Source: Pochonia chlamydosporia 170
Taxonomy: Eukaryota; Ascomycota; Sordariomycetes; Hypocreales; Clavicipitaceae
Direction: 5' to 3'
DNA length: 64,000 nt
Assembly: GCF_001653235.2 (NCBI RefSeq)
Contig: NC_035793.1
Span: 4,402,001 to 4,466,000, forward strand
Numbering within the stretch: the stretch's first letter is position 1; each line of letters starts with the position of its first letter. Below the pieces are notes generated by a model that was not told the origin of the DNA, did no database searches, and was given only the letters and a program-made list of their open reading frames with translations. Below, piece after piece: positions 22,801 through 35,780 of this stretch. The translations under genes and the position numbers were made by a program.

Positions 22801-25800
22801 ACCACATTCTACACACTTCACTTCGGTAGATATCGAATCTCTCCACAACGGGATGCTTGTTGACCATTCTGCCTCCACAGTCTAGAACTCGTCTTTCAAT
22901 ATTAGGTGGGTCTCTGCTTGACTTGCGTTTACATCACCAATTCGGGATTGACAATGTGTCAAGCTCAACTCCAGATGGAGTTACTCTATCGGCAAGACTC
23001 GGTAGCTTGCACCTAAACAAGCCCAAGCGTTCTCTGTGCCTTGTGGTTTGGATCTGCAAAATGTCATGACCGGTCTACAAAGAAAGATTGAGGCAAATTG
23101 CGCAGCCAATGACCGTTCGTTGTGAATAACACCATGATGGCGTGCGTGCTTTGTGATCGGAGCAGAGGTCCACGATGGGAGCCGCAGCACGGAGTACAAG
23201 CCGGTGCTATTAGTAATTACGTCTCGAAAGGACAAGTCAATGGGGCGTCGAGTTATTCGATACCGATGCCGGCGGTGTATTACATTATCACCCCTTCGTG
23301 TGTCTGTTTTGTTTTTCTTTACACAACCCCCCGGAGAGTTTTTCATATCAAGGCGCTTTCAGTTCGCCAATGGACGTAGAGATCTCGTCCCGGAGGCTTG
23401 GGGAGCACCTATTGTCGACCACCTCTACCCCATGGGGCTCAAAATCACGGAGGCCCAACAGGCACCTGCGTTTGGGCCAAGGTGGTCTCGTGTGTCGGGC
23501 TGTGGATGCCATCTTCAATATTGCTTCCCGTATGTCCATGCACCCGGTTGCCAGGGCCGCGATCTGGTATTTTCTGAAGCGCTCTACGAGACTCAAAACT
23601 TGGTCTGTATTTGTACTGTACTGCATTTTTCCGACTCGGTCTTTTCCCCCTGACGAGCAAGTTCTCGAATGAGGGCATCATGCGACGATTGTGGATAACG
23701 CACCTTGATACAGTAACCCGAATCTTAGTTTCACGCATAGTGAAATCAGTACTGCAAAGCTGTCACGGGCATCAGGCTATCCTTCACGGAGATCACAGAC
23801 CATGGGGGCTTCATGGTCCCGGTAGTGTTGATTCATCAAGCGGCTGGCCGTTGAACAAAGCAGGCGTGGCTGGTGGCTGCGCTGACCTAGTCAAATTTAT
23901 GGCTACCGCGGCCAATGTCAGCTCTCCTGTCTTTATTGATAGTTACGGTACTGTGCAGTACTGTACTCGACTAGTTGCAGAGGCTTTCTTTCTCAACTTC
24001 GACATGGTGTGAGCCCACGATGATTGAGCCGCCAATCCATCATGACGCGGGCTCGTTGCTGGACACCACTTCATTGCGCCTGGTTTCTTTGTGCACAGGC
24101 TGCGTTAATGACCCTTTAATTTGATGCGAAATTACTTGAGAACTGCCCACACGCCATACCGATCTTCTGCCGTCTGGTATATCTGCAGCCAGGCTCCTGC
24201 GGCAACATGCATGACCCAACTTGTCAATAAAGTGCCCATCTCAACCACGGCATAGCATAACAAGCCACAGCCTTCCCGATGTTTACAAAACACCAGACTC
24301 CTTGGCCCATGCGCTTTATTTGTTTATTTTCTTTTCCATCATGTTACTGTACATCCTGCTGGCCAAAATAGTCCAAGCTGCTGGCAAAATTTTGAAGGGC
24401 AGAACAACTAGCCTACCCTATACTTCGTGATAAATTTCATGGACAGTATGCATCGGGGACTAGTACACTATGATTTTCTTTCACAAACACCACGAGAGAG
24501 TTTCCAACTTAAATGTCACCTCGTTTACTCGAGTGAGGACCCTGCAACATAAGTCTGAGCGCGATAGACAATATTGTGTCCCTGACTGCGCAGACTCGCT
24601 AACTGACCCTTCGTGGTTATAAAAACGGTGCATTTGCCATGCACAGCATGTCGAGTGGAGATTAACGCAACTTGAGACATAGCAAGACGAGTTACAGTCG
24701 TGCAATAATCTCAAACAAAGCTTTATGTGATATTGCTGTTGGAGTTGCCGTTCCTGACTCCGATATTGTAGCCCCGACGCTATACTCTGTAAAATGCCAG
24801 CTGCAATCGTACATTTATATCTAGCAAGTCATTAATGTGGCATTGGCATGAAGCCCTCATCGTCCAAGTAATACACCAAAGGCAGGTTGCACATGTGGCT
24901 TCTGGATTATGGTGCAAGAGCTAGTTGTGTGTTAGCAATTTGTATCCAAGTCTGCACGAAAAATGTATTTCGACTCGAAACTTAGTGTATATGCATGGCT
25001 CTCTTCTCTAAACAATTCATTTACGAAATCTAGCTCCCTACAGAGGAGCCACGGAATAAAGAGTCAACTCTCCGTGCATATGTTTAATGGACAGGCTAAT
25101 CCGCCGGGATATGTAGACGGACGTGCTTCGTCTCAACTTGAGACAGCCTGTACGTTTGACCAAAAAACGCAGAAATGAGACATCACAGGGCCGATTTAAC
25201 ACCTATCACAGACTTGATGTTATCTCACAAAACTTGATTCAATTTACTCTAGGCCTGGCATCATGCCAAAGTTGTACTTGTATAGGTTAGCTGCATAACT
25301 GCTGCTCATATCAGAAATATGGAACATAATAATATACACTGACCAGCTAGCGGCAAAGGCTATGACTATCGGTATAGGTTCAGGTTGTATCCAAACAATA
25401 ATACAGTTACGGGTAGTGAAGAGTCAGATTTATGAAACACTAAGGAGGGAAATACATCAACATAGGCTATCTCAACGGAGTATAACTTTAAATTGTCTCT
25501 CTGCATCAGCGGATCGTTCCCTTTTGCAGCTCAAAAGACCTAGCGGTCATTTTCTTTGATAGGCTGTGTGCTGATTGGCTTGTTTTAGCTCCAATTGACT
25601 TTACAATGACGAATATCCCGAACGCTAGGCTGCCGGTCGTTCATATGCATATTGACGATGGAACGTATAAAGCGGGACGACGGTCCACGACGCAGACATA
25701 TGCACTTTGAAGCCATTGCAAGCTGATTTGTACCAAGAAGAGAGCCTTAGTTGTACAACTAGCGTCACAACATGAACTCTGTCTCAGAGCAGGGCATCTT

Positions 25801-28800
25801 GTATTGTCAATTGTCTGCAGGCGATGCCTCGCGATTGACTCGCTTAATGATAGCACAGAATGGATGTGTGTATGGTGTCTTGGGATTCTAGATTTGATTC
25901 GTATATCCATTGAAGAGCACTGCTTGTTTTTATGCGAGCTAACTTGCGGATAGGCGGACAAGTCAATAAGCAGGCATTAGAAGGGGGTGTATGGACTTAG
26001 AACATGTCAGTCGGGGATTTTAATGGAACTGTGTCTGACTGCTGAGAGACAACAAGGTAATAGCTTGTTGTTGACGATTATAAACGCTTGACAAATAATG
26101 TTCGCAGCTGCTCCTCTGTTGATATGGGGATGTTGACAACTCGGCAGTTTTGCAATCTCCGGTCGATGATAATCAAGTTGAATAACCCACACGAATTGTC
26201 GTATTCGACTCGAGTCTCTGGAACAACTGTTCGCAAATGGCCCTACTACAATAAATGATACTTTTGAAGTGTATGTCTCACGGGCATCGGTGTAAGCATA
26301 TCAGGAACTCCAAGGCGACTTGAAAAGTGATTAAATACAGAGTTCTTCGTTACCATGTATGGTCTCGAGTCTTTATGGCTTCGCCTGCATGGTCTCTCGG
26401 AGAATACACCAGTAATGCCTTCACCTGACCAAGGGCAATTCGGTCTGAGGCAGGAAATTTTGATGCAAAGTTCAAATAAAAAATAAGGGCATGGAAACCC
26501 GAATCCGTGACGAATCAAAACCGGTAACTTGGATGCGATCTCACACCCTGGTTGCACATGATGCCAACATCGAGACTCACGGCGTGTCTGAAACGCACAG
26601 AATAAAATTCGACCACAGTATCTCTCCCAAACGCAGTTGGGATTGGAGGTCCGGCCATATTCATACTCCTTCAACGCAGGAGCAAATGCTCCGGTTGTCT
26701 CGTTGGCGAAATGAGGTTATCGCAAGCTGACGGATCAAGCTGCTCTGGAGTCTGGACCCCGGATCCGACTCAGGACAACCTTGTGCCCCGGAGGTTTGCT
26801 CCGAACTACCTGGTCTTCTTTTCAACATGAATAACTTCTTGCGGGGCGGGACGACAGCCTAACTTGAAGAGTTCCCGTCGTCGGGTGCCTGGTGAGGTAG
26901 GTGGGCCTTGTTCAGGCACGGCGAACGGAGTACTCAAGCAGGGCTTCCTTTTTTGACTGAAGAAGCCGGTGGCGGTGTCAAGGAATATGTTGGCCACAGT
27001 GGCTTGACAGGTTGCAATGCGAAGATATTGCTAGGCAACAATTGGTTGTGTTTGCCAGCTCCCTTCGATATTTTGTTCGGTGGAGGTGAAGCAGGTCGGG
27101 GCTGCTGAGGTCCCCCAAATGGAAATGCACGGCGAGCTCTTACGCCACACAAAGTGTCAAAGTGGTGAAATATGAAAAAGTCATAGATGACGTGTTGGTG
27201 ACCAAACTCGCAAACCGATCACCAATAATTTTGGGTCGTTGAGAGATTTCGATGCTTGTGAAGCCACAGCTAAAAGAACTGCTTTGCTGGGATCACCAGC
27301 TTTGCGGGGCAAATTTTGCCATCCAGACGGAGTACAGACCGAGTTTAGACACAGAATGTCATATATTTCGTCAACGAAGCAGGGAAAAAATATGATATGA
27401 AGGCGATTGGAATCATCACAAGCCATTGTTTGAACCAATCGCACATACGGCCATCTATGGACTCTACTGAGCCATGCAGTGAGCTGTCCATGCAGGGCTT
27501 GTGTGGCGTGTGAAGCATCATGTACACATGACATGACGGGTGAAGCCAAGGCAGCCAATGCTAGAGTAAAACAACTTGCAGACAGAGTCTGCTTGTGGTG
27601 GGGAAGACGATGGGCCAAGTATGTTGGCCGAAACGATGGCCCTTTTCATGATAATGACCAACTCAGCCACGGGTCATAGACTACGACATCTCGACATTGA
27701 GAGATGGAATTTCCCATGAGCACTCGACATAGTCCCTCTTGGACAAGCAAGGTCAATTGAGTTTGTCGAGTGATGCGGGGAGTCGCCCCCTTTATTTGTG
27801 GGTAAGATCGCCTGGGTGTAATGACAAATGCTTTGTTCTTTCCTCGGTCTTTAATGATAAGTTGGCTACCCAACATGACTTTCACTGCCGTCACCACAAG
27901 GGCCAGGCTTGTTGGGTCGCACCGTGAAGTCGGCAGTGGTTTACACAGTCTCTGCGTACTCAACTGATACCAAGGAATGCGGCAACGCGGCTAGGGGAGG
28001 TTGCGAGTGAGCTGCAGAAAATTAGTCAGGTTGTCCTTCTCCAGTTTCAAATATTGAGTCGATGCTAACGCCGACAAACCGCAAATAGTTTGGTGTTTCG
28101 CCATCACGATTCGTTGTCAATATGGGTCGACAAGCGTGGCGCCACAACCAAGGACTTGGGCCAAGCCATTGCCTTGAGCGGAGGCTGCATCGACTGTCTC
28201 AACTGCTTGACTGCTTCACTGCCCAGTTGCCAGCCTTCACGACCCCATTCCAGGGCCAGTGGATATTCCAACCGCATTTGTTGACTGTGGACAAGCTTGC
28301 TTTGGACCCTTTTCCAAGGGACTTCGGCCGCCACGGCTGAGCGCCCCGTAGTGCCACTTTGCCCACTGCCCGCTGCCATATTGCCATCTGAAGCGGAGAT
28401 GGGTCTTGTTGAAGAGAGGATTGCGGGCGGCGGGTAACAGCTCTGATTAGTTTACTAGTTGCCAGCGGAAGTCACGCGAAGAAGGCTGGTGGCTGTGCGG
28501 GCCAGAGTTGAATCCCATGTCGCAGGTTGATACGAAGCGATCTGCCTTTAGCCCTATTGATTGATAAACTTCTTAATTGCCGATTCCAATCATGGGCAAT
28601 TGCTTGATTTTTCCATGGTGCTTTCGTTGTGTTGCGTAAGTTACCCAGCCACAAGTTGTGGCAAAACCGCCCACACAGTCCGCCCATCGTGTCGATCAGG
28701 GCGTGGCTCAACAAGTCTGGCGATCAATTTGGCCACAATTTGCCCCCCCAAAACACCCACCCAGTGCAATTTCGAAGTCGAGGAGCCAGTTTTCTTTCCG

Positions 28801-29867
28801 GGCCGTTGCTTTGCGCCGTTTCCCCCATCGGCCAGCTTGCCATTCTCGAGCACAGAACGGAGGGGAGAAAAGGGCTTTGGTGTTCTAGAAAAGCGGACCT
28901 GGTAGCTTTCCCGTAAGCGCCGCTTTGCCACTCGGCCTATCACATCGACCAGGGAGCATTTGCTCCGGTGCTTCAAGTTGCGTGCCCAATTCGACCTGGA
29001 TCAGATGTTGCTTGTCCAGCACCGCGAAATGCGGGTGGTGCACGAGTTTTATCAGGTCAAAATGGCTCGGCTTCACCTCTCTTGTTGTTCTTTTGCCTCT
29101 GGGAGTTTTGCGAGCTTCCCACATCAGAGTCTTTCCCAGTCGTCCTGGGGGCAAGGTCACTGTTCATACAGTGTGCCCGTAGACTGGTTGACTGCTTGAG
29201 CCTCTCAACTCCTCTATACCCCCATTCGTTTACCAAACAGCTCCGGCCTGGGCCCGGAAGGTGGCAACGGTTGGTGTTTTTTGTTCCGTGCGGAAGGCTC
29301 TCTCCCCTGCCCGATGCCTCCGCGCATATATCAGTCAGGTCCGAACGGCTCGTCTTCTTCTCCATACTCACTTTACTAGAAGTCAGTCAACCACACTGTG
29401 GATGCGGGCAATTTCCTGTCACTCTCTTCTTTCTCTTTGAAGCTCTCGACTTCATGTCAAGGCCACTCGGAGCCGACTTCATCCATGATACGATATCACC
29501 TACTACAAGCTCCGACAGGTGGTGAAGGGAATCTCCAGCCACGATAAATGTGCAGGGAGAATACGGCTGAATGCCCAGTTTGCGGGAAAGAGTATCTTGT
29601 CTATGTTGCGTTCTGTCATCTTTTCCATCCGCCGTTGTTGGCTTGTCCCAACGGTCTGATCACCGTTCGAGATGATATGCGCGACGGCCAATGTCCAAGT
29701 CCAGTCTGTCCAAACAGCCTCCGAGGTGGTTGCAGAGTAATGTAACGCCTAGGATTCAAATTCGACAACACGGTGTTTTTAAAGCAACCGAAGAACGACT
29801 ACCAAGAAATAACGAACGTTTATGATTAGCAATTTTAATCTTGTTATCAAAGCTTCTTACTGCAAAC
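19851..29867. other. 10 kb gene-poor region
   Basis: No gene can be supported on either strand: the longest frames (up to about 185 codons, for example 21933-22460 and 28968-29525) lack domains, credible splicing or family features. The stretch about 24.0-26.3 kb is visibly more AT-rich than the gene-bearing parts; 20.0-23.5 and 26.7-29.7 kb are not. No terminal repeats, transposase or reverse-transcriptase motifs were seen. It could hold long non-coding transcripts, decayed repeats or regulatory DNA. Confidence 0.45.
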
Positions 29868-31135
29868 TCAAAGCTTTTCATTCGTTGTGGGCACTTCGAC
29901 AACTTGGTCCACACCAGGATACTCTGGCACCTCAAAGTCATATTTCTTTGCGATGGATGGCGAGACGAAGCTGGTGGATGTATAAGCAAATCTTCCATTG
30001 TACTGTCAAGCAAGTTGCCACTGTACGTACCGGCCGCCAACGAAATGTCGTCCCTTGAAGTACTTCACCAAAGGCTTCGGCGCCGTCAGACTAACAAGTG
30101 CCGTTGGCATGAACGCACTGCCTAATCCTGACTTTGGAGGACCATCTTCAATGTTCCATGACGAAGGGGCGTCAACTGAGGTGATTGGGATTTTTGTTTC
30201 TTCTAGCGCTTGGATGACCTTGGGGAACGGCTCGCGGACTTCACCAGAGAAGCTGAAACCTACGTTTGAACGGGTTAGCACGACATTACGACAATAGACA
30301 GAGCGAATACCGAACCGAAAATTGCATCGACAACATGATCCGTTGAGTTTAGTGCTGATTGGAAATCATCGACGAAAGGAACCTGGAGGTCTTCGAGCTG
30401 TTTAGCCAGACGCTACGAAAACGATAAGTGTCAGCATTGTCATGGTCCACCGGGTTATCTCCACTCCTCCAATATACGAATAAATACCACATGGCGACGG
30501 GGTAATACTAGGCCAAACGATCCCATCTTGCCAGCACATTATTTTAGATATGGGACCGGGGATAGACGGTATAGAGAGAGAAAAACGAAATGCAAAAGGG
30601 TTTACAAAACAAATATCGGGGGCACAGTGAACGTGCTGGTTTTCCATATTTTGGAACTCACTTGAAACAGTATGCAACTACCAAAGATTACTCACATGAT
30701 ACAACTCATTTTTGCTCCGTTTTGGGTAGAAAATGGTAGGTTGATACCCATAGTAGAAGAGATGTCGAGCGGCCACGAGCCCATCGCCGCCTGCTGGTTG
30801 TCAGCTCTAGGCAGTTGAGGAAGAGGGCAGGTTTCACTCACCGTTATTTCCAGGACCACATGCGACAAGAACTCGTCGGCCCTTGTTAAGTGGATGAACT
30901 CGATAAACTAGAAAAGGGTCAACATCCCGAAACAACGATCAAGCAGTGTTCAAGACTCACTGGCTTGCGAAACGGATAAACCAGCCAGTTCCATAAGCTG
31001 ATCAATAGAAAAAGCACAAGTGCTCATAAGTTCCTGGTCCAAAGCCGCAGCGGCCTTGGCGCCCAAAGTCTGTAAAAATGTCATCAGCTCGAAATGTTCC
31101 TCGTGTGCTGCCCCAAGCCAACCCATCGCCTCCAT
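29868..31135 (-). CDS. NNR1: NAD(P)H-hydrate epimerase (YjeF N-terminal domain)
   Basis: Repairs damaged cofactor: it interconverts R- and S-NAD(P)HX so that the partner dehydratase can restore NAD(P)H. Six exons: 30961-31135, 30842-30907, 30696-30790, 30316-30412, 30031-30259, 29868-29970. Motifs: [18 protein letters not shown], the nucleotide-binding [49 protein letters not shown] and the active-site region [14 protein letters not shown], ending [24 protein letters not shown]. The product is 254 residues from the ATG at 31135, or 237 from the ATG at 31084 ([18 protein letters not shown]), which matches the usual fungal start better; the extra 17 residues do not look like a clear mitochondrial presequence. 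The third intron (30413-30695, 283 nt) is about five times longer than the others. It is divergent from the bS16m gene. Confidence 0.93.
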
Positions 31136-31522
31136 GAAATGAGCCTAGAATAGTGGGATCCTGCTACCTTGAGTGTCATATTGGATCTTCAAAAATGTCG
31201 AGTGTGTTGAAAAATGATAGATTACAGATGGAGAAGCTCAGTGAAGCAGCCTTGCGTGTCCAAAATGCTGATTCAGTGAGAGAAGTAGTTATGACGGAAG
31301 TCCTCAGCCAAGTCGTTCGACTGACATCACCAAGGATGGGATGGGAGCTACCCAACCTCAGTAGCTTTCGGCGCAAGAGCCACCGCCACACCTCATTGGT
31401 CGGCACGGCAAAACCAGAATTCCGGGCCAAAAATCCACCCCAGAGCAACCTCTCAATCGAAACTCTGCGATGCGCTCCAACCAGCCATTCAAACAACCTG
31501 ACCAGCGTCAACGAATTCCGCC
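31136..31522. promoter_or_regulatory. shared upstream region of NNR1 (-) and bS16m (+)
   Basis: 387 bp separate two divergent start codons (436 bp if NNR1 starts at 31084), so this must hold both promoters. No TATA box or named factor site stands out. The plus-strand frame 31153-31614 runs through it but ends inside the bS16m intron and lacks features. Confidence 0.5.
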
Positions 31523-31921
31523 ATGGTCGTCAAGATCCGACTCGCGCGTTTCGGGCGCCGAAACTCCCCGTTCTACAATATCGTCGTCGCGCACGCTCGG
31601 TACGCATGAATTGACGCCCCTTTTCGTGCCTTGCTAACCAGCGAAAATTACAGCACGGCACGCAACTCTCGTCCGCTCGAGGTGCTGGGTACCTACGATC
31701 CCGTGCCGAAGCCTGATCCGTACGACAATTCGGGGAAACTGCACAAGGATATCAAGCTGGATACGCATCGGGCCAAGTACTGGATAGGTGTGGGTGCGCA
31801 GCCGACAGATACGGCTTGGCGACTGTTGTCGATGGTTGGGATTTTGCCGAAGAAGGAGTTTGGGCCGAAACCTAGTGAGAAGAATGAGACGGTTGATGCG
31901 GAGAAGGTGAATATTCGATGA
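31523..31921 (+). CDS. MRPS16: mitochondrial ribosomal protein bS16m
   Basis: Small-subunit mitoribosome protein of 114 residues. Exon 1 (31523-31599) encodes [20 protein letters not shown], the universal S16 N-terminus. A 54-nt intron (GTACGC...TTACAG with GCTAAC branch site) leads to exon 2 (31654-31921) with the S16 core [36 protein letters not shown] and [14 protein letters not shown]16 proteins in bacteria and mitochondria stabilise the 5' domain of the small rRNA. The N-terminus is basic and can act as the import signal without a cleavable presequence, as in yeast. It is convergent with the downstream vacuolar transporter gene. Confidence 0.95.
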
Positions 31922-32483
31922 GCCGGGGATTCTTGTGTGGATGGATGGATGCATGGGCATGTTTAATAGACGGTCGCGTGATGGACGCAGTGTATGATAC
32001 GAGTGTCTAGCATTTAAGGCGTTGGCTTGGATTTTGAATAGCATTGTCTTGTGGGAAATATCATGGGTCAGATGGGTGTTTGTGTTGTGGGATTCAATGA
32101 GGTGGCAATATTGGTGAACGTGAAGCTTGCTGTCACCGAACCCAAGTAAAGCGTAGTTGATCTGGTCCAATTGGCTAGGATGCAATGATTGTAAAGACGT
32201 AAAGAAATAATAATAACAATGTCGCCTGCCTCATGCCTATGGGGTCTTAGGCCCTCTAACGACCCAACCATAAACCAAAAACCTTGGCATTCAAAACGTC
32301 CCAATGGCTTGCTTGCAGCCAATGCTCACCCAAAGAAGACTATCATCTCCAATCATTGAGAAAAAAACAAAGAAAGATATCTATTTTCAATCCTCTCCGA
32401 ACCGTGTGCCCCGCATGCTCATAAGTACGGTATAAAATCGCTCGTCATCTGTCCTCCTCTTCTGGGTAGTCCAGCGCCCGGCT
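31922..32483. other. intergenic between convergent genes
   Basis: 3'-flanking DNA of the bS16m gene and the AVT transporter gene. Nothing further is seen. Confidence 0.5.
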
Positions 32484-34288
32484 CTAATGAGACGCTGCAA
32501 AAAAGATGTTCATGAACAAGCATACAACCATGACCACCATGCCATAAATAGACAGGGCGAGGGCAAGCTTCCTAACCAAGCCATGGTCAAGATGTTCCAA
32601 ATCCCATCGCCATTTTCTTCGCCAGCGCCACGGGCTGCGACTTCCTGTTTCTGATGTGCTGCCGAGGGCGCTGGCGCTGCTCTCAGCGAGCGGTGCAGAG
32701 TCCTCAATGTCGGACGAGCCGGAGTCTTCCATATCGTCGTCCTCCTTCATAAGCCGCTGGTGATATGAGCTTTCGGGGTCGCTTATTTTATAGTAGAAGA
32801 GACCTGGTAAGATGAAACTGATCGATGTCGAACCTGTGCTTCCGACAAACGCAAGCACACGATCCAGACTGCTCACTGACAGGGCGGTGAAATATGCTAG
32901 TGTTAAAATGAGGGTGGTAAGAAGTGCGAAGCGAGTATCAGACATGGGGGCGACACTATGGTCACCGCGGGGTGCCGTTGCGGCGGTCACAACCGGGGAC
33001 GAGGTGCGGCCATTATTGGATTGGGAGCGGCTCGGCCGCCATCTCAGGACGGCATCCAAGGAGGCACGACAAGGATGAACCTGCAGCGGAATGGAGAATA
33101 AGACTAAAATAACAATGGCCGCCTTGCCAATGGTGGATGCCACGCCAGTTGGGTCTGATGAGGATTAGCATAAAGCGACTGGGAGCTGTGATGAAGAGCA
33201 CTTACACATGAGGACAATATTGCCTACAATATCATTGCCAAAGGTGATGTATCCGGTCACAGCAACCACGATATAAATACTGGCAGCTGAGCCAATACTT
33301 GAGACAACAACCCGCACCATGCTCGACGGGGAATTGTCCTTGATTTCATTAACAATGGAAAACATCTACTATTGGTCAGCAACTTGCGAATACAGCAGTC
33401 TCATCACACATGTACTAACATTCTGGTGACAAGTATAAGCAAAGACAACAATGGGTAGAGCACTCAGTGTTTCCACAGCGCCAGCCCATTTAATGACTCG
33501 AATGTTGCCAGGATCAGCGTGAGGGTCAACCGCAAAGTGGTAGATGACCAAAACAATAAGGTATCCGATGGAAACCAACGCAACAAGACTAGTGTACTTG
33601 AGCGAATCAAGTCGTCGAAGGAAACTGAGAGGAATAACGAGAAGCATAAATGCCGTGATCCAGAAATGACGGTCCACAAGGTACGGGATCTGATCGGCGT
33701 TTCTGTTGAACCCGAGCATAACACCAGGCATCAAGTCTCCGATGATAATCATGTACGAGACGCCTACTCCAAAGCACTTAATAGCAATGGCGGCGTCAAA
33801 CACGACCGAGGCTTGTGAGTAGGTGATTTGCGAAAGGGCGAAGAAGGATGCAGTTCCGCGTTCGAGATACCGGGCGCATTTTGACTGTAGGTAGAGACCG
33901 AAGGCGGCAGTCAAACCAGACCATATTACTAGTAGCACACCAAGCATAATTCCCATGTGGGACAGCACTGAGGGCATCGCCAGGGTGCCAGCGCCGACAA
34001 CTAAGAGCGCGACGGATTAGATTCGGCGTTGAGAAGCGGGTTGATTAGGAGGGGGTTACGAACTTGTATTCAGCAGATTGACAATGCTGCTAATCGTCGA
34101 GGCCTGCCCGTTGTGGCCGCCATCTTTGCCGCCGCGTCGTCGTGTTCTACCGCGAAGTAATTAGCAACTGCCATCGCCCAGAAAGACTTGTTGTCTGGCA
34201 TGTCGATCTCCGGAGTAGATTCGCACCTTGGCATGTCGCTTCGAGTTCTGGCAGAGTTACCATCCGAAATGGTGGAATAGTTGGGCAT
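32484..34288 (-). CDS. vacuolar amino-acid transporter, AVT5/6/7-like (AAAP family)
   Basis: 518-residue multi-pass transporter that in relatives exports amino acids from the vacuole. Exons: 34227-34288, 34064-34146, 33420-34000, 33206-33365, 32484-33154. The start MPNYSTISDGNSARTRSDMP comes from a short first exon; its GTGCGA donor and TAG acceptor (branch GCTAAT) restore the family motif NLLNTIVGAGTLAMP, which spans exons 2 and 3. Further motifs are IKCFGVGVSYMIIIGDLMPG, PLSFLRRLDSLKYTS, VFAYTCHQNMFSIVNEI and PTGVASTIGKAAIVILVLFSIPLQVHPCRASL. A long acidic, serine-rich cytosolic loop (EDDDMEDSGSSDIEDSAPLAESS) precedes the last helix, as in AVT6. Upstream frames to 34542 are not coding. It is divergent from the dynactin p24 gene. 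Confidence 0.9.
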
Positions 34289-35101
34289 AGCAGGCTGATA
34301 CCGCGCCAACAACACCCAGCACCAGGTGCTGTGTGCGTTTCAGTCGTCGTCGTTGATGTCTGGTCGTCTTTGTCTTCGTCGAAGTCACCTGGCCGGATGA
34401 TGACTGACCGGCAAGCCACTTTTTCCGTCCTCCTCCTAGCACCGTCCCGGGTGCACTGTCGGAAGCGCGCTCGCGAGTGCGCAAAGCAGTGGGTGCCGCG
34501 TGAGAAACGAATGAATAGTCTGAATTTCTCAGACTGGCACACGTCGTCGAGTCGTCGGAGAAGAATCGGCCGGCGCGGCTCGTTTGCGTTGAGGGTTGGA
34601 TTAAGGGAAAATGGCCGTCAGCCAGCCAGCCGGAATTGACGTCTATGTGGTCACGGCAGATGCACCAGTCTAGATTTGGTTGGTGCCGGCTGGGCGTTGT
34701 CGTTGGCTCCAGTCTTCAATGTCAAGGCAAGTTGGTTCCAATCCATGGATGTCACCTCCGATGTCCACTCATGCCAGGCCTTTGCCGCACTTGGCTGGGC
34801 TTTTGGCAGGAGATAACACCAGACGCCAGCGGAGCCACCCCGGATACTTGGTCCGGTGCCAACCGCAGCCAATCAGCGTCTGCCATTGCTGAGGCTCGGT
34901 GCACTGGACCTTTGGTCACAGGGCGCCAAACAGCAGACACGCATTCAGCATTCAGACACGCAACCGCGCTCCAGATGAAACAGCCAGCATCTACAATTGT
35001 CTTGCAAAGTCACATGTGCAGTCCAGAACCGGTCTATCGACAAGATCATTCTCAATTAGCCTCTGAATATTCAACCTGAAGTTTTCACTGTCGCTGGCCC
35101 C
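34289..35101. promoter_or_regulatory. shared upstream region of AVT transporter (-) and dynactin p24 (+)
   Basis: 813 bp between divergent start codons. Overlapping open frames on both strands (34142-34639, 34147-34542) have no family features and are treated as chance. Confidence 0.45.
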
Positions 35102-35780
35102 ATGCCAGTCGCCATCGACATGGACAATCCCCTCGATCAAACAACCCTCACCACAATCTCTCTCCTCGAATCGCGACTCCTCCGTATAGAGCATCTCCTC
35201 TATGGCCCGACGGCGTCACATCCACCCGTACACCAAGATTCCGCTGTACAAAATATGAGGGACCTGGAGAGACGCTTTTCCATGATGGTATCACATTTCC
35301 GCGTCTACAGTGAACTTCTCAACATCTGTGCGTGCCCTTTAAAGCTCCCCTTGACGCATGTCTAACACACGTGCAGACAAATCCAATCCAGACTTCTTCC
35401 ACAGCCCCAAGGCATCCGAACCGCCATCTCAACTTCCCACCGATGCAATCCAATCTATAGTAATATCACAGGCTTCTGCCTTTTCCTCGGCACTGTCCTC
35501 CCTCACAGCCATTCAAGACAGCGTGGTGCCAGATCCGGCCGAGAGCGCAACCCTTATCGGCCTGACGGACAAAATGAAGGCCATGGAGGCAACGCAAATG
35601 GCGCAATCGGCCGAGATTTCTGATTTACGGCGGAGGAGCGAGGCGGTCATCCGAGCATGGTACGAGAACGGTGTGCTCGACAACTCTCAGTCTCTTGCAG
35701 ATGTTGAGACGCGGGTGGAAAGGGTGGAGAAGAAGATCAGGCAAAGGGAAAGGGCAATTGAAGACGCGAAACAAGTTTAA
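35102..35780 (+). CDS. dynactin p24 subunit / nuclear distribution protein RO-10
   Basis: 209-residue, mostly helical protein. Exons 35102-35327 and 35377-35780, with a GTGCGT donor and GTGCAG acceptor. The order of features follows dynactin subunit 3 (p24/p22): an N-terminal coiled-coil opening LLESRLLRIEHLLYG, then VYSELLNIYKSNPDFF, a middle block with IVISQASAFSSALSSLTAIQD, and a C-terminal coiled coil (VETRVERVEKKIRQRERAI). In Neurospora, loss of RO-10 gives ropy hyphae with clustered nuclei, as do dynein and dynactin mutants. The protein sits in the dynactin shoulder and helps dynein-driven nuclear movement. Assignment is by motif order and resemblance, not alignment. The ATG at 35102 is followed by a second possible Met (MDNPLDQ) six codons on. 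Confidence 0.72.

Noticed and set aside
30402..30677. 91-codon minus-strand frame inside the NNR1 intron
   Set aside because: Lies almost wholly in the 283-nt intron; overlap with exon 4 is out of frame with the NNR1 motifs.
31153..31614. 153-codon plus-strand frame upstream of bS16m
   Set aside because: Out of frame with the real S16 start, runs into its intron, no features.
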